From: Cercophora sp. LCS_1
Lineage: Eukaryota; Ascomycota; Sordariomycetes; Sordariales; Lasiosphaeriaceae
Assembly (NCBI GenBank): GCA_036250225.1
Contig: JAPZLL010000030.1
Location: forward strand, 1 to 64,000
Reading direction: 5' to 3'
Length of the DNA: 64,000 nt
The notes under the pieces were generated by a model. The model saw only the letters and a list, made by a program, of their open reading frames with translations, searched no databases and was not told where the DNA came from. Position numbers and translations under genes: made by a program. Positions 9,889 to 20,349 of the stretch are shown in pieces. How positions within the stretch are numbered: position 1 is the stretch's first letter; every line of letters begins with the position of its first letter.

Positions 9889-10624
9889 ATGTTGCTACAG
9901 TCGATCACGGGCCTACTCTTGGCTGGTCTTGCCTCAGCGCAGACGCCGCCGGGCTTTGCCCCAGCAGTAACAAAACGCTTGGACTTGGTCTTTGGAACAA
10001 AGGTCGTCACGGAGCCAGGCACAAGCCTGACTAAGACGGGTAAGACCAGCGTCCTACAAAATCGAGTCGCCTGCTGATACTTGTACCCAGAGACTGCAAA
10101 GCAGCCCGTCCTTGGAACTACCGACGTTGCCTTGGACAAGACCTATGTGTGGCTGATGATCGGTGAGCTACTACCATATCCTCGTATCTCAAGGACCCAG
10201 CTAACAACATAAACCAGACCAGGATGTGTAAGCACCCACAGTAAGATTCACTCAAACGGTAGAATTGTCTAACATACTTCATGACAGGCCCGCAAACTTC
10301 CAAAACCCAAGCGCCGGTGCCCGACGGACCAACCTCCACGCTCTGATCACGGGCTTCAAGTCGAGCGGCCAAAAGTCCGGTGAAGTCTTCACCTTGACAT
10401 CGACATCGACCGGTCCCATTGCATATACCGGCCCAGCACCCCCAGCGGAACGGCCGCCATATGCCCATCGGTACGTCAGCCTGCTGTACGAGACGACGGA
10501 CTCGTTTTCGGTGACTAGGACCCAAGTTGGACAAACGTTTGGCTTTGACTTGGCCGCTTTTGTCAAAACTGTTGGCCTTACTGGGGAGCCAGTCAGGGGT
10601 AACTACTTCAATGTTACTGGGTAG
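9889..10624 (+). CDS. Secreted PEBP-family protein with 10-bp microexon, 189 aa
   Basis: Four exons: 9889-10039, 10091-10162, 10218-10227 (10 bp) and 10288-10624. Introns are 51, 55 and 60 bp. The N-terminus is a signal peptide (MLLQSITGLLLAGLASAQ). The microexon joins WLMI to DQDVPANF, which is the DxDxP ligand-pocket motif of phosphatidylethanolamine-binding proteins. Later come GPAPPAERPPYAHRYVSLLY, matching the conserved GP..PP and HRY.F.L signatures. Skipping the microexon destroys the frame, so it is well supported. Family members bind anionic lipids or inhibit proteases and kinases; here the signal peptide places it outside the cell or in the vacuolar route. The ligand is unknown. Confidence 0.85.
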
Positions 10625-11916
10625 GATTGTGGAGGGACAGGCTGTTCCGTGGGTAAGGTATTGTCCATACAAAGGGTCCTAGTATCATGTAGGCAACAGA
10701 ATTTCTGGAATCCCAAGTAAATCATTTGACAATCGTCCAGCCCGTTTGCATAACAAGTTTCATTACAATACTAGTGTTAGGGTAGAGCTAAACACTACGC
10801 CATACTGCGCGATTTAGATCCCTAGGGGCATTTCTCCTCTTCGGACCGAGGAGCCTCATACCTCGGCTCCTGGTTTCAAGTCAGCTCAGCCCCTTTTCAG
10901 CGCCGCAACCAGGAATAGAGAGAATCTAGGCCCGCAGATTGATCCTGGTTTCAACTCTAGCTTTAGTGTGTTCCTACGGAATTACTGGCGATAGGAATTC
11001 CGACTCAAAAAGCCGTTACTATTTGAGAGGAGAGAGAAGGATCCCGGTTCCAACATTCAGGATTTGCATGACAACATTGCGAGGCGCAGAACTTATGCAT
11101 ATCCCGCAAGGCATACCGCTCTGCTAGATGTTTTACTGGGGATTCCAGGCTGCCTGGCAGTGACATTCTTTGTATAAGTATGTTTCAACACTCACTTTAC
11201 GTTCGTCATTTCAACAATCACAAACAAACTGATCTATCACATCTGCCACAACTTCCAATCACAACATCACAGCGACACTCTACCTTGCTTTCCAAGCCAT
11301 CAGACATGAAGACCTCCGCCATTTCCACCATCGCCGTTGCCCTTCTTGCCTCCTTGAGAGCGAGACGGACTTGGATTTTGCCAAGAGAGTGAGTCTTCTG
11401 GGTTTCAAGACTTTGCTGTTTGGGCCGATTTGCCAATTCGTCATTATGATTTCAGGATCAAGATGATAAATATCTTGAGGAAAATGAAGAAAGAAAAATA
11501 AAGGAACCCGTCCCGCATCTCTGCTACGAAACTTCCGTCCAAAACTATCTCGAAGAGCCATCTTGAGGCAACCGTGAAATACGATCCCCCATGAATCTCC
11601 CTGTTGTTCGCACTTACGACGACGACCGGCCCCTTCGGAGTCGTCGGCAATAACAGGGGCAACCTCCCGAAGGATCCACATTAGCATGTTGGTAACCAAA
11701 GAACACTGCATGTTTGCTGCACGCAGCTGCGTTCTCGTTCGTCAAGAACAAGGCGTGCGGGGTAAACCTCACCTCACTCTACCTATCAGACCCATCTCGC
11801 CCGTCTGACAGGATCGACAATGACATATATAAACAACCCGAAAAAACGGCATTCCACAAAACACGAATCCGAATCCAACACATTACTCCCTCCTCCTCAT
11901 CATCTCATCGTAAACA
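10625..11916. other. Gene-poor stretch with a secreted-protein remnant
   Basis: 1.3 kb. It contains the small remnant at 11306 and a 6-bp inverted repeat (GGAGCC/GGCTCC) near 10847-10868. Otherwise I see nothing that supports a gene. Confidence 0.45.
11306..11396 (+). pseudogene. Remnant of a small secreted protein gene
   Basis: The ATG at 11306 opens a good signal peptide (MKTSAISTIAVALLASL) but the frame ends after 28 codons. One base out of frame the sequence continues ESETDLDFAKR, which ends in a Lys-Arg site, followed by a consensus donor GTGAGT. This looks like a pre-pro secreted peptide with a one-base frameshift; no clear mature exon is found downstream. Could also be chance. Confidence 0.3.
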
Positions 11917-13034
11917 ATGGCATCCCTCGTTTTCCCCACCCTCGCCAAAAAGACCACTCTCTCCGACGGCACCACCTACGGCTACATCCACGTCCCCGCC
12001 GCCCCAGGAAAACCCACCTTTCTGTTCCTCCACGGCGCGCCCAGCTCAAGCTACATCTGGCACAACCAAGTGCGATGGCTCCCCAAAAAGGGTTTCGGCG
12101 TGATCGCCCCCGACCTGCTCGGCTACGGCGACACGGACCGCCCCGAGGAGTATGAAAAGTATCAATTCAAGTACATGATGCCGCACGTGCATGAGTTGGT
12201 GACGAAGAAAATCGGTGTGGAGAAGGTTATTGGTGTTGGTCATGACTTGTGCATCCTCACCCTCCCTATCTACCAGCTATGTCGCTGACTGGAACAGTGG
12301 TTCACCCTTCCTCTCGCACACGTGGACGCACTACAAATCCATGTTCAGCGGCCTCGTCTTCATTGCCATCGGCGCACTCTTCATCGACACCAAGTTCGAT
12401 CCTGGTTTGTCTCTCTCCCCCACCCTCCACTCTCCACCTCCACCCCCCACACAAACTGATTGGTAATCAATACCCAGACTTCATCATCGAAATGTCCCAA
12501 AAAATGCTCGGCTACAGCACCCAAGGCTACCTCAAAGTCTTCATCTCGCCCGAAGCTGCATCCCTCATCGAAAGCAAAGACCACCTCTTCGACACGCTCA
12601 TGTACGCGCAAGACCCCGAGGTATGGAAGACACATCTCGGTGCACCGGGTGGTCTGGCCAAGTTCCTGGAAGCGAATCAACCGTTACCCGTCGCGGAATG
12701 GATCACACCCGAAGAACTGGAGACGCATCATCGGATCCTCAAAGGGGGGTATACCGGTGTTTTTAACTGGTACAAGGCTGGGATTTTGATGGATCCGTCC
12801 GAGGAGGATCAGAGGATGACGGCTGAGGATAAAAAGATTACGGTGCCGACGATGTTGGTGCTGGCGAATAGGGATTATGCGACCATTAAGGAGGTGCAGT
12901 TGCAGAGTACGCAGGCTGTTGCGGAGGATTTGCGGGTTGAGGAGTTGGATACGGGGCATTGGGCTATGTGGGAGGCAAGGGAGAGGGTAGAGGCGCTGTT
13001 GGAGGAGTTTGGAGAGAGGTTTGTGAGTGTGTGA
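11917..13034 (+). CDS. Alpha/beta hydrolase, epoxide hydrolase/haloalkane dehalogenase type, 331 aa
   Basis: Three exons: 11917-12248, 12298-12404 and 12478-13034; introns are 49 and 73 bp. The oxyanion-hole motif FLHGAPSSSYIW lies near residues 37-48. The nucleophile elbow GHDFGS is formed across the first intron, with Asp near residue 110. The catalytic His is in LDTGHWAMWEARE near residue 306. A cap domain of about 130 residues sits between strands 6 and 7. Asp as nucleophile places it with epoxide hydrolases and dehalogenases rather than esterases. Substrate not predictable; Phe instead of Trp after the nucleophile makes a halide-binding dehalogenase less likely. No signal peptide, so probably cytosolic. 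Confidence 0.88.
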
Positions 13035-13102
13035 GTCGCACTGTGAGAGGGGTGTGGAAAAGATAATGATTATTGCAGTTTTAAGTGATGGTATCCAAGA
13101 CA

Positions 13103-13130
13103 GATGATGATGATGATGATGATGATGATG
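13103..13130. repeat. GAT trinucleotide microsatellite
   Basis: Nine GAT units lie just beyond the stop codon of the convergent GPI-type gene, in the 3' UTR region. Confidence 0.95.
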
Positions 13131-13137
13131 TACAAAA

Positions 13138-13793
13138 TTACAGTGCGGCAATCGCACCGAGACCTGCAACCACAAGGACACCCAGGCCCATGGCTTGCAA
13201 CCCAGCGGCTCCGGCAGTGGCAGCGGTCTGTGAATGTCAGTGGTGTTTCGACATAAGGTATCAAGTGTAAGAGCGGAACTCACCGTAGCAGCAGCAGGAG
13301 GAGTAGTCGTCGGCGGCGCAGTGGTAGACGGAGCAGCAGCACTACCGGAGGCACCAGAAGGCGTAGGCGCAGCAGAACCCGAAGCAGATCCCGTCTCCTC
13401 AACATCATCAGCCGGGTCAGGCGTAGGCGTCAATCCGCACGCGGAAGCTGCTGTCGTCAAGCCATTGCTGTAGTGCTGCCAAATGTCAAACTCCAGGGCA
13501 CAATCAAGGCATGCCTCATAGAGACCGGTCCAAGTTGAGTTGTCGCAGTGACCAGCGAGACGGCCGCCGGCCAAAGCATTGCCTAGAACGGGAAGGTGTT
13601 AGTGGGGATGCCACCACCAACTGAGACATGGAAGTTTGGTTTGTGTTATCGTACCGCAGTTGCTGTGGCACTCGTACTTGGGTGTGCCCGGTGCTTGACG
13701 TTGCAGGAGAGCGAGGTTGTCACCCTCGGCGGTGGCCTGCACGGCGACAGCTGCAAGGGCAGTCAAGAGGAAAGAGAGGCGGAAGTTGGCCAT
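13138..13793 (-). CDS. GPI-type secreted surface protein with six cysteines, 175 aa
   Basis: Three exons: 13793-13655, 13582-13284 and 13227-13138; introns are 72 and 56 bp. A signal peptide (MANFRLSFLLTALAAVAVQA) is followed by a compact domain with six cysteines (ECHSNCG, GHCDNST, EACLDCALEF, SACGL). Next is a Ser/Thr/Pro/Ala-rich stalk of about 50 residues (PSTTAPPTTTPPAAAT). The short last exon encodes a hydrophobic C-terminus (MGLGVLVVAGLGAIAAL) ending at the stop, as in GPI-anchor signals. This layout is typical of fungal wall or membrane surface proteins. It is not a standard eight-cysteine CFEM domain. Function unknown. It ends about 100 bp from the convergent hydrolase gene. Confidence 0.8.
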
Positions 13794-14782
13794 TATGTCG
13801 AGAGATTATAACAGAGCGTTAACGAGGTGGAATGGACGGGAGTGTGACGGCTATCAAGCTGACGGGGGAGCGGGCAGGCAATTAAGTGATTGGGAACGAG
13901 GAAGGAGTCGCTGGTTGGGTGGGCAGATGCAAGCCAAGACTGGTACAGGCAAAAACACGGGGACTGATTGAACGAGTGGCAAGCGGGTGGGCAGCACGAC
14001 AAGACGGGGCTTTTAATCACCTCGCCAACATGGCTCGTCGTTCGACATGGAAGGGGCAGCTCCTTCCGCCGAGCCCGAACCGAGTATTTTTCCCAGAAGC
14101 CCGACACCTGCACGCTGCGATGTCGGCACCGCTCGTCACCCGATGCTGCTGTCGACGCTGAGCTAGCTCCTACCCTTTTCGCACCAAGTGGGGTGCGCGG
14201 TGTGACAGTGAAACTGATCGTCCAATGGATGCTGCCGGTGCGATCAGATAGCAGCGCATGGCTCCGCCTGCCAAGCCAATTTATCTGATCATCTGATAAA
14301 TCCGACCAGCAGAACCAGCCGCCAACCCCCAGCCCAGCCTGCAAGCGTCCGGCTCTGGCTCGCCCAGACGACGCAGTTTTCCCGCCAAGGTGCTTTTGCA
14401 TTCCTATTCCAGCAGCCGTGGAAGCGGATGGCTCTTCACATGGGAAGGTCGGGTGTCCTTGGCCACACTCAATATTCGCGACGGCGCGCATCGGCACGGC
14501 ATGCCAATCCAGCCATTTGTTCTGGGGCGTCCCGGGATTCTTGGGCTTGGTTGCCATCAGTTTCTGGGCGCTGCCGAGAAATATTTAGGTGCAGTGACAG
14601 AGATAAAGAGGTCGGGGCACCCGTGAGGGGACTGGTGCAGCACCATATCGCTCACCTCAATCCAGGCACATTAGCCGACCCCTCCCCGCTCTCTCGGGCA
14701 CCTGCAGCTTCCACCTTCTCTTCGCCCTCTTCCACGGGTATTTTTTTCCTTTGAACGAAAAAGACAGACTTCCTTCACCAAG
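13794..14782. other. Divergent promoter region of two surface-protein genes
   Basis: About 1 kb between the GPI-type gene and the BIM1-like gene, transcribed away from each other. Open frames here lack recognisable content. Shared control is possible but not shown. Confidence 0.5.
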
Positions 14783-15850
14783 ATGGCTCTCCGCCTCGCC
14801 CTCGTCGCCACGGCGGCCGTTGGCGTCCTGGCCGCGTCCGACGACATGGGTCCCGCCGGCTTCATGTGGCCGCCGGATCGCACCTGGTCCCAGCAAGTCG
14901 ACAACATTGGTCCATGCGGCACCGTCGAAGGTGCCTCGACCAACCGCACCAAGTTTCCCCTGCGCGGCGGTCGTGTGTCTCTCGTTGCTCAGGACGATTC
15001 GTATCATGCGTATCTGAGTATGTCCTTCAAGAATGGTATGCCTTCCCCTTTTCCATGTGGTATTCTCTTCCTCCCCATCTACCCCGAGGTTCTCGTTCAT
15101 CCTCGTCCATTCGCCCTTTCTCACCCCCAAACCCCTGTCCTCCCTATCATCCCCTCTTCCATCCTCCTCTTTTGCATGCCCCAAACCAGCATCATTCCCT
15201 CCACCCACCATCTTCTCCAATCTCTCCTCCATATACCTCCCATAGCTAACCAGAGTACGTTTTTAGACCCCCGCACCCAATCCGACTTCACCTACGTCCT
15301 TAACCCCAACGGCATCACCGAGATCGACCCAGGACACACCTGCTACGACATCAAAGACCCTCCCTTCAACATCGCCGCCGGCACAAACGCAACCATCCAA
15401 ATCCAATACACGGCCGATTTCGACCGGCCCGAGAACCAAACCTTTTACGCCTGCGCCGACATCACGTACGTCGCCGCCGAGAACTTCAACCTCGCCCAGA
15501 TCCCCTGCTTCAACGCCACCAGTCCCGATGATGTACCTGCACCTACGGGAACGGGGATTCCGGATAATTTGCCGGGGCATGGCGATAATGAACCGCCCTT
15601 GTCATCGGGTGTTCCCAGCAATGAGGGAGGAAGTAACGGGTTGGGCAAGGGAGCGATTGCGGGTATTGTGGTTGGTGTTGTTTTGGGTGTGTCGCTGATT
15701 GCTGGGCTGGCGCTGTTTTGGTATAGGGAGAAGCAGAAGAGGGAGAGGTTGGAGAGGCAGAGGGATAGTGGACGGGGGGTCGCCTGGGTTGAGGATCCGC
15801 CCAAGGATTCGGCGAGTGCGGGGAGCTTTAGGATGGAGGGGGGGAGATAA
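14783..15850 (+). CDS. BIM1-like (X325) membrane-anchored protein, 278 aa
   Basis: Two exons, 14783-15035 and 15267-15850. The 231-bp intron (GTATGC..TTTTAG) has no in-frame stop and a length divisible by three, so an unspliced frame of 355 codons also exists. The protein has a signal peptide (MALRLALVATAAVGVLAA). A domain like the copper-acquisition factor BIM1/X325 family follows: PAGFMWPPDR, NIGPCG, FPLRGGRVSLVAQDDSYHAY, DPGHTCYDI, QTFYACADITYV. Then come a Pro/Gly/Ser linker, one TM helix (IAGIVVGVVLGVSLIAGLAL, about residues 215-235) and a charged cytosolic tail. The mature N-terminus is Ser-Asp-Asp, not His, so the copper-binding N-terminal His of BIM1 is missing here. Confidence 0.75.
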   Translation: MALRLALVATAAVGVLAASDDMGPAGFMWPPDRTWSQQVDNIGPCGTVEGASTNRTKFPLRGGRVSLVAQDDSYHAYLSMSFKNGMPSPFPCGILFLPIYPEVLVHPRPFALSHPQTPVLPIIPSSILLFCMPQTSIIPSTHHLLQSLLHIPPIANQSTFLDPRTQSDFTYVLNPNGITEIDPGHTCYDIKDPPFNIAAGTNATIQIQYTADFDRPENQTFYACADITYVAAENFNLAQIPCFNATSPDDVPAPTGTGIPDNLPGHGDNEPPLSSGVPSNEGGSNGLGKGAIAGIVVGVVLGVSLIAGLALFWYREKQKRERLERQRDSGRGVAWVEDPPKDSASAGSFRMEGGR

Positions 15851-16203
15851 GCTGTTGTGATGTTTGGCTTTGAATGATGATATTTGGAAATGGTTGGATG
15901 GAATGGATGGATATACCCCCGCGACTGATATTGGATACTCTCTCTTATGCGGGGATGTTAACTAGATGATGATGAATGAAATGGTTCGGCTTGCATGTGT
16001 TGACTGTCATGGTGTCATGGTGCGAAAGTATTTGAAAGGGAAGCGTATCAATTCGGAACGCCCCATGCCAACCGTCCATCAACACCAAGTAAGCCCCTAA
16101 GTAATATCAAGCCAACTCATCCGCGAACTTCAACTGTCATACAAGAAACCATGGTATCAATCTCCATCTCGACCACAACCATCCATCTTCAATCGTCAAA
16201 GAC
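15851..16203. other. Convergent intergenic stretch
   Basis: 353 bp between two convergent genes; I see nothing in it beyond short GGAT/ATGG runs. Confidence 0.5.
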
Positions 16204-17004
16204 TCAAAGCTTCTCCAGCAAGCCCCTACACCCCCTCCACCTCCCCTCCACTCTGTTCACAGCCTTCTTCTTTACAACCCTCCCCCCCTTCGTCCCTCTC
16301 CAAGTGCTCCTCCTCCCAAGCTCGGGATGGTTCCTCCTCACCTGCCAACGCCACGCCATCTCCTTCATGTCCACCAATTCACACCCAAAAATGACCTCCA
16401 AGATCTTGACTCCCTTATCACACAGCTTTCCAGTCTCTTCCCACTCCTCTCCGTCGACCGATGGCCCCTCGAGAAGCGCATTGCTCTCGGCAATACACTT
16501 TTCCATAATATCTCGTGGACCGACACGGTCCCGGGCTGCGGCTGCGAGTTCGGGCTGGGCGAGCGCAAAGACGAAGACGTCGCGGACTTCTTGCACGAGC
16601 GCGGTCGGGCTGGAGAAGCCGTACCAGTCGTTGCGGAGGGGGCGGTATTTTTGCCAGACGGGAGGGTCGGCGGGGGCCGTGTCGTCGCTGGTCAGGCGGT
16701 AGTAGCTTGTGCTCGCGGGCGAGGACGAGGTGTTTTCATCTTGAGCCGGAGGGGAATGAGAAGATTGGGCAGGGTCGACGCTGGCGGGGAGGTAGGTCGG
16801 GGTGGCAGTGGTGGCAGTGGCAGCAGTGGTGCGGGCAGCGTCAATGCTGGCGGCGGCGGTGCCGGGGTTTGTGGTTGGCTCCGCGGATGACTTGCTGGTG
16901 GCGCTGCCGACGGAGAGATGGACGAAACCGTTTTGACTGCGCGGGGTTTTGTGTTAGTCGTTGGGATCACGCCAGGGTTGTATACCGCGTGTGACTGACT
17001 TCAT
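16204..17004 (-). CDS. Hypothetical protein, about 245 aa
   Basis: Best model: a 5-bp first exon (17004-17000, ATGAA), a 63-bp intron (GTCAGT..GCGCAG) and exon 16936-16204. The first third is Ala/Thr/Ser-rich and probably disordered. The ordered part starts near SYYRLTSDDTAP and continues with VWQKYRPLRNDWYGFSSPTA and VRDVFVFALAQPELAAAARD. The C-terminus is basic. No family is recognised. The main frame (16596 back to 16204 and its extension) is secure; the tiny first exon is the weakest part, and the true start may differ. Confidence 0.5.
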
Positions 17005-17397
17005 GGTTGCGGATGTTGTTGCTGTGTGGGCGTCAAGTGTACGCGTACTTGTAAATCTGTTGTGGGACTTGACAGGAATGTGTGATGTGAACTTGGAGAA
17101 GAAAAGAAGAAGGAGAAAAAAGTTTCTGCAAAACTCGTGAGAGAATATATACCCGCCCCAGGAACTAAAGTTCGGGAACCCTCTGCTGACTGCTATTGTT
17201 GGTTACGGCCGGTTGGGGCAATGGGAAGGCTGCTCGAATAATAAACCTCCCGGGAAGTGCTGTAGACCCACTTGCGGTGGTAAAACCAACTTTGACTTTG
17301 CATCCAGACTCTAACTAAGCGGTCTGTTCAGCTTGACAGCGACGTTGAGTCATGTCCTTGTGGTCGGGTTTCCTACAACTGCGCGAACTTAAGACTC
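17005..17397. other. Intergenic
   Basis: About 390 bp upstream of the 245-aa gene; nothing recognisable. Confidence 0.45.
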
Positions 17398-17785
17398 CGT
17401 GTCGTCCGGGATGCTGACTGTGCTCTGCGAGATGGTTGCCCTGCCGAGCTCAAACATGTTATTGGCTGCAAACACCTCAGTCATACTGGCAAGACATGCA
17501 CAAAATAGAACTGTTGCCTTGAACGCTGTGAAAGTTGAGGAATTTGAGGCCTTTCGGGCAATGATATCAATCTGAACCAGCCATGTCGGGAGCCGAAAAC
17601 CTTGTCATTGCGTTCAGTGGCTCGTCAGAGTTTTCGAACGGGGTTTCCGGCACTGCGTAAAGTCCAACCAGCGGGGCGGTGGGGTCACCCCAGGGAAATC
17701 TTGGCCTACAAGCCTGGCTCACAATTGTGCACTTGTTTCTGCTTGGGTGTTACGAGTGATGAGCAGTTTGGTATTGGCTATGCTG
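17398..17785 (-). pseudogene. Diverged 3' fragment of the STAND N-terminal-domain gene
   Basis: This block aligns with 22629-23070, the last three exons and introns of the gene at 22625-24949. The last-exon equivalent still reads NNMFELGRATISQSTVSIPD, against NKMFELGRTAISQSTASLPD in the intact gene. The middle exon has a one-base shift, a gap of about 28 bp and a premature TGA, and its following donor is GC instead of GT. A further gap of about 28 bp lies in the sixth-exon equivalent. No 5' part of the gene is present. So it is a partial, decayed duplicate. Confidence 0.8.
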
Positions 17786-18413
17786 TTGTGGTAGATGGAT
17801 GTAGCGGCGAAAGCTACGACGGCCCAGTCAGCCATAGAGAAAAAAGATGACGATGATGGAGGTGACGGTTGACGTGAAGAGAGAGAAACAGCGTCGACCG
17901 CCTCGTTGAAGGTCCGCTCTTCCCATTCATAATTTCATAAGTATTTTTAAATATACCGTGTGTCGCGTAAAGGGTTTCTAGATTGCTGAGAACTATCTGT
18001 GGTCCTTGGTTCAATTGATGATGTCACCTTGGAGCTTGCAAAACGCTGCTGCGTTTTTTCCTTTCTTTTACTTCACCTCTTCTCCTTTGGTTTTTTGCTT
18101 CGGGCCACACATGTTATGTAAGGTGCCGGGCACGCAGTGTGTCCTCAATTGCTCTTTTGATTTTTTTTTGGACATTTCTCTTGTGCAATGGTCACGTGTG
18201 CTGGCTGTGTGACTGGGCTTGCAGTCCCGATTTTTGCGACTTGGCGAACTGTTCCAGGCAGCAACGCCACAGCCTCGATCCGAGGCCTCTTGATCCCCTC
18301 CCAACAACTTTTAAAAAAAACCCCATCCAAAAGCCAAAGGCCGCTCATGCTGCAGCGCTTTCTGTCCAGATCCAAATCCATCCTCTCGCATTTTCACCCA
18401 CACACCATCCAAA
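17786..18413. other. Intergenic, promoter side of 2EXR gene
   Basis: About 630 bp. T-rich stretches near 18050-18180; no gene seen. Confidence 0.45.
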
Positions 18414-19322
18414 ATGCCACGGAAATCCCAAGCATCCAAGTCCAAAGTATCCAAACCCAAACCCCGCGCCAAGACCACCACCTTCCCCCTCAACAAACTC
18501 CCCCTCGAACTCCGCGAACAGGTCTGGGAGCAAGCGCTCCTCACCGGAGACCCCTCCAAGCTCAGTCCAAGCGAATGTTTCGTACCCGATTATTCCCGAT
18601 GGTCAGACGGCGGCGCCATCCCGGCCGCCGATCCCCGGTGGCCGGGCGGCAACGACTTGACAGTTTGGTATACCCGCGCACTCCCACCCGCCGCGCACAC
18701 ATGCCAGGAATCTCTCGCCGTCGCAAACCGTCTGCAGCGCAAAGAGCCTGACACCTTTGCGCGTGAAGAAATGATCAGGGTCCTGCATAGCATCGACAAA
18801 ACCAAGAAGCATTCGCTCGCCTATCTTCTCGATGGCGGAGAACAACTTGTTCTGAATATCGATAGCATCTTGAGCGGGGCGCCCACGTTGCTGTCTCTGC
18901 GACGGTGGTGTCTAGAGCAGGCGCATCGGGTGCTCGAGTTGTTGAGGGCGGCCAAGGATGGGCAGATCAAAGTGTGTTTGACTAGGGCGCAGCGGCTTTC
19001 TATTCCACTAGGGCTTGCGAGCAAGGTACCAAAGGGGTGGCGGACTCGGACGAGATTAGTGAGTTTCAAGGATGTGCACGTTTGGGAGGAGTTGAGGGAG
19101 ATGGCGAAATTGGCAGATCGGTACCGGGGTTGTAGGTTTGCTGAGATGTTGGACGATGACTCGTGGGAAATGAAGCATTATCTGAAGAGTACAAAAGGGG
19201 TGTTGGAGAATTTTTGGAAAAGGGAGAACGCTAGGAGGCAGAGGCATGGGTTGGAGGAGTTGGGGAAGATGCCCGAGATTGATGTGGCCGTGTGGGTTAT
19301 TGTAGTTGTATCACTACGTTGA
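18414..19322 (+). CDS. 2EXR-domain protein, 302 aa
   Basis: An intronless frame with a basic, disordered start (PRKSQASKSKVSKPKPRAKT) and then the 2EXR signature FPLNKLPLELREQVWEQAL at about residues 23-41. It is a clear paralogue of the inverted gene at 21050-22036: shared blocks include LLRAAKDGQIKV, VPKGW, VWEELREMAK and the C-terminal DARRQR-like region (NARRQRHGLEELGKMPEIDV). The C-terminus stops right after this block with VAVWVIVVVSLR, whereas the paralogue runs on for about 30 residues, so this copy may be truncated by a late frameshift. 2EXR proteins are common in ascomycetes; no biochemical role is known to me. Confidence 0.75.
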   Translation: MPRKSQASKSKVSKPKPRAKTTTFPLNKLPLELREQVWEQALLTGDPSKLSPSECFVPDYSRWSDGGAIPAADPRWPGGNDLTVWYTRALPPAAHTCQESLAVANRLQRKEPDTFAREEMIRVLHSIDKTKKHSLAYLLDGGEQLVLNIDSILSGAPTLLSLRRWCLEQAHRVLELLRAAKDGQIKVCLTRAQRLSIPLGLASKVPKGWRTRTRLVSFKDVHVWEELREMAKLADRYRGCRFAEMLDDDSWEMKHYLKSTKGVLENFWKRENARRQRHGLEELGKMPEIDVAVWVIVVVSLR

Positions 19323-20349
19323 GGTGTGGGGATATTGAGGAGATACAGGTAGTCTTCTGGGGAGGTTGGTGGAAGAGTTCGTTGCACAAGGCTGGAGTCT
19401 CCTAGGAGTGGAAGCTGAGCAACTGCTGATGTATGCTCGGTCCATACGGGGTTCATTCAGTCGCATTCGGCTCTCAGAGAGGAGGGATTACCCGCACAAC
19501 GACGATGTGGATGACCCAGAGTGTGGTACACTGGTCGACCTATCGCCGGCGGTGGTCTCCGAGATCGTCGAGGAGTCTTCTCGGAAGAGACGGCAGATAT
19601 GAAAAGATTGAGCTGCTCGCTCGCAAGCCTGGCCAAGCGTGTGACTCAGCAACGTACGTTGGGACAAAGAAAATAAAAGGTTGACAAGGATGTGGACCTT
19701 TTGCAGAAGGGCGAGGATAACGGGGCGGGGATGCGCTCTCCATTGACCTAGTAGCTACGCCCAGCACAAATGGTCACTGGATTCACGGAGGCTTCTATTT
19801 GTATCATGGTATCTAAGTAGCGATCGTAACTGTTAGATGGAATTTGCACGATCGTTCTTTGTGCGTTCAGACTCGTCAAAGCGAATAATAAAGATGCTAA
19901 CAGGTTGGGCCTTCCAACTTCTGGCCAGAGATGAGCTGTTCATGATTGGACATGTTGTCATTTCTTCATGACTGTTACCATTCTAGTCACGATTCTTCCC
20001 GGCACCATAAGCCCGGAACGATTTCAACTCCGCGATGTCGCATCGGGGGCCGAGCCGAAGGTCGGCTTCGCTGCGACGGCGGCAACCAGTATAAACGCGC
20101 CAATTGACAGCGCTTGGCTGGACCGACGACATCTGCCGACTCAATGTCTGCCAAATCCCACCTATCTTGTGCCGAGGTTGTCCTGGTGCATGGACACCGT
20201 GCAAGACAACGGCAAACCCGGGGAACATCCAAGTTATACGGGGGGATCTATCAATCGGTAGCGGCAACTTATAAAAAGGGGATGGCACTCACCCTGATCA
20301 CACCAGCCCGAAGACGCAAAATCTCAGCCCTCGGAACTTGCCACTCAAA
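19323..20349. other. Intergenic, upstream of the cysteine-rich peptide gene
   Basis: 1 kb. No gene is supported. The 3' end holds the TATA-containing promoter of the peptide gene. Confidence 0.5.
20270..20277 (+). promoter_or_regulatory. TATA box of the cysteine-rich peptide gene
   Basis: TATAAAAA lies 80 bp upstream of the ATG at 20350, a usual distance for a strongly expressed, regulated fungal gene. Confidence 0.6.
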
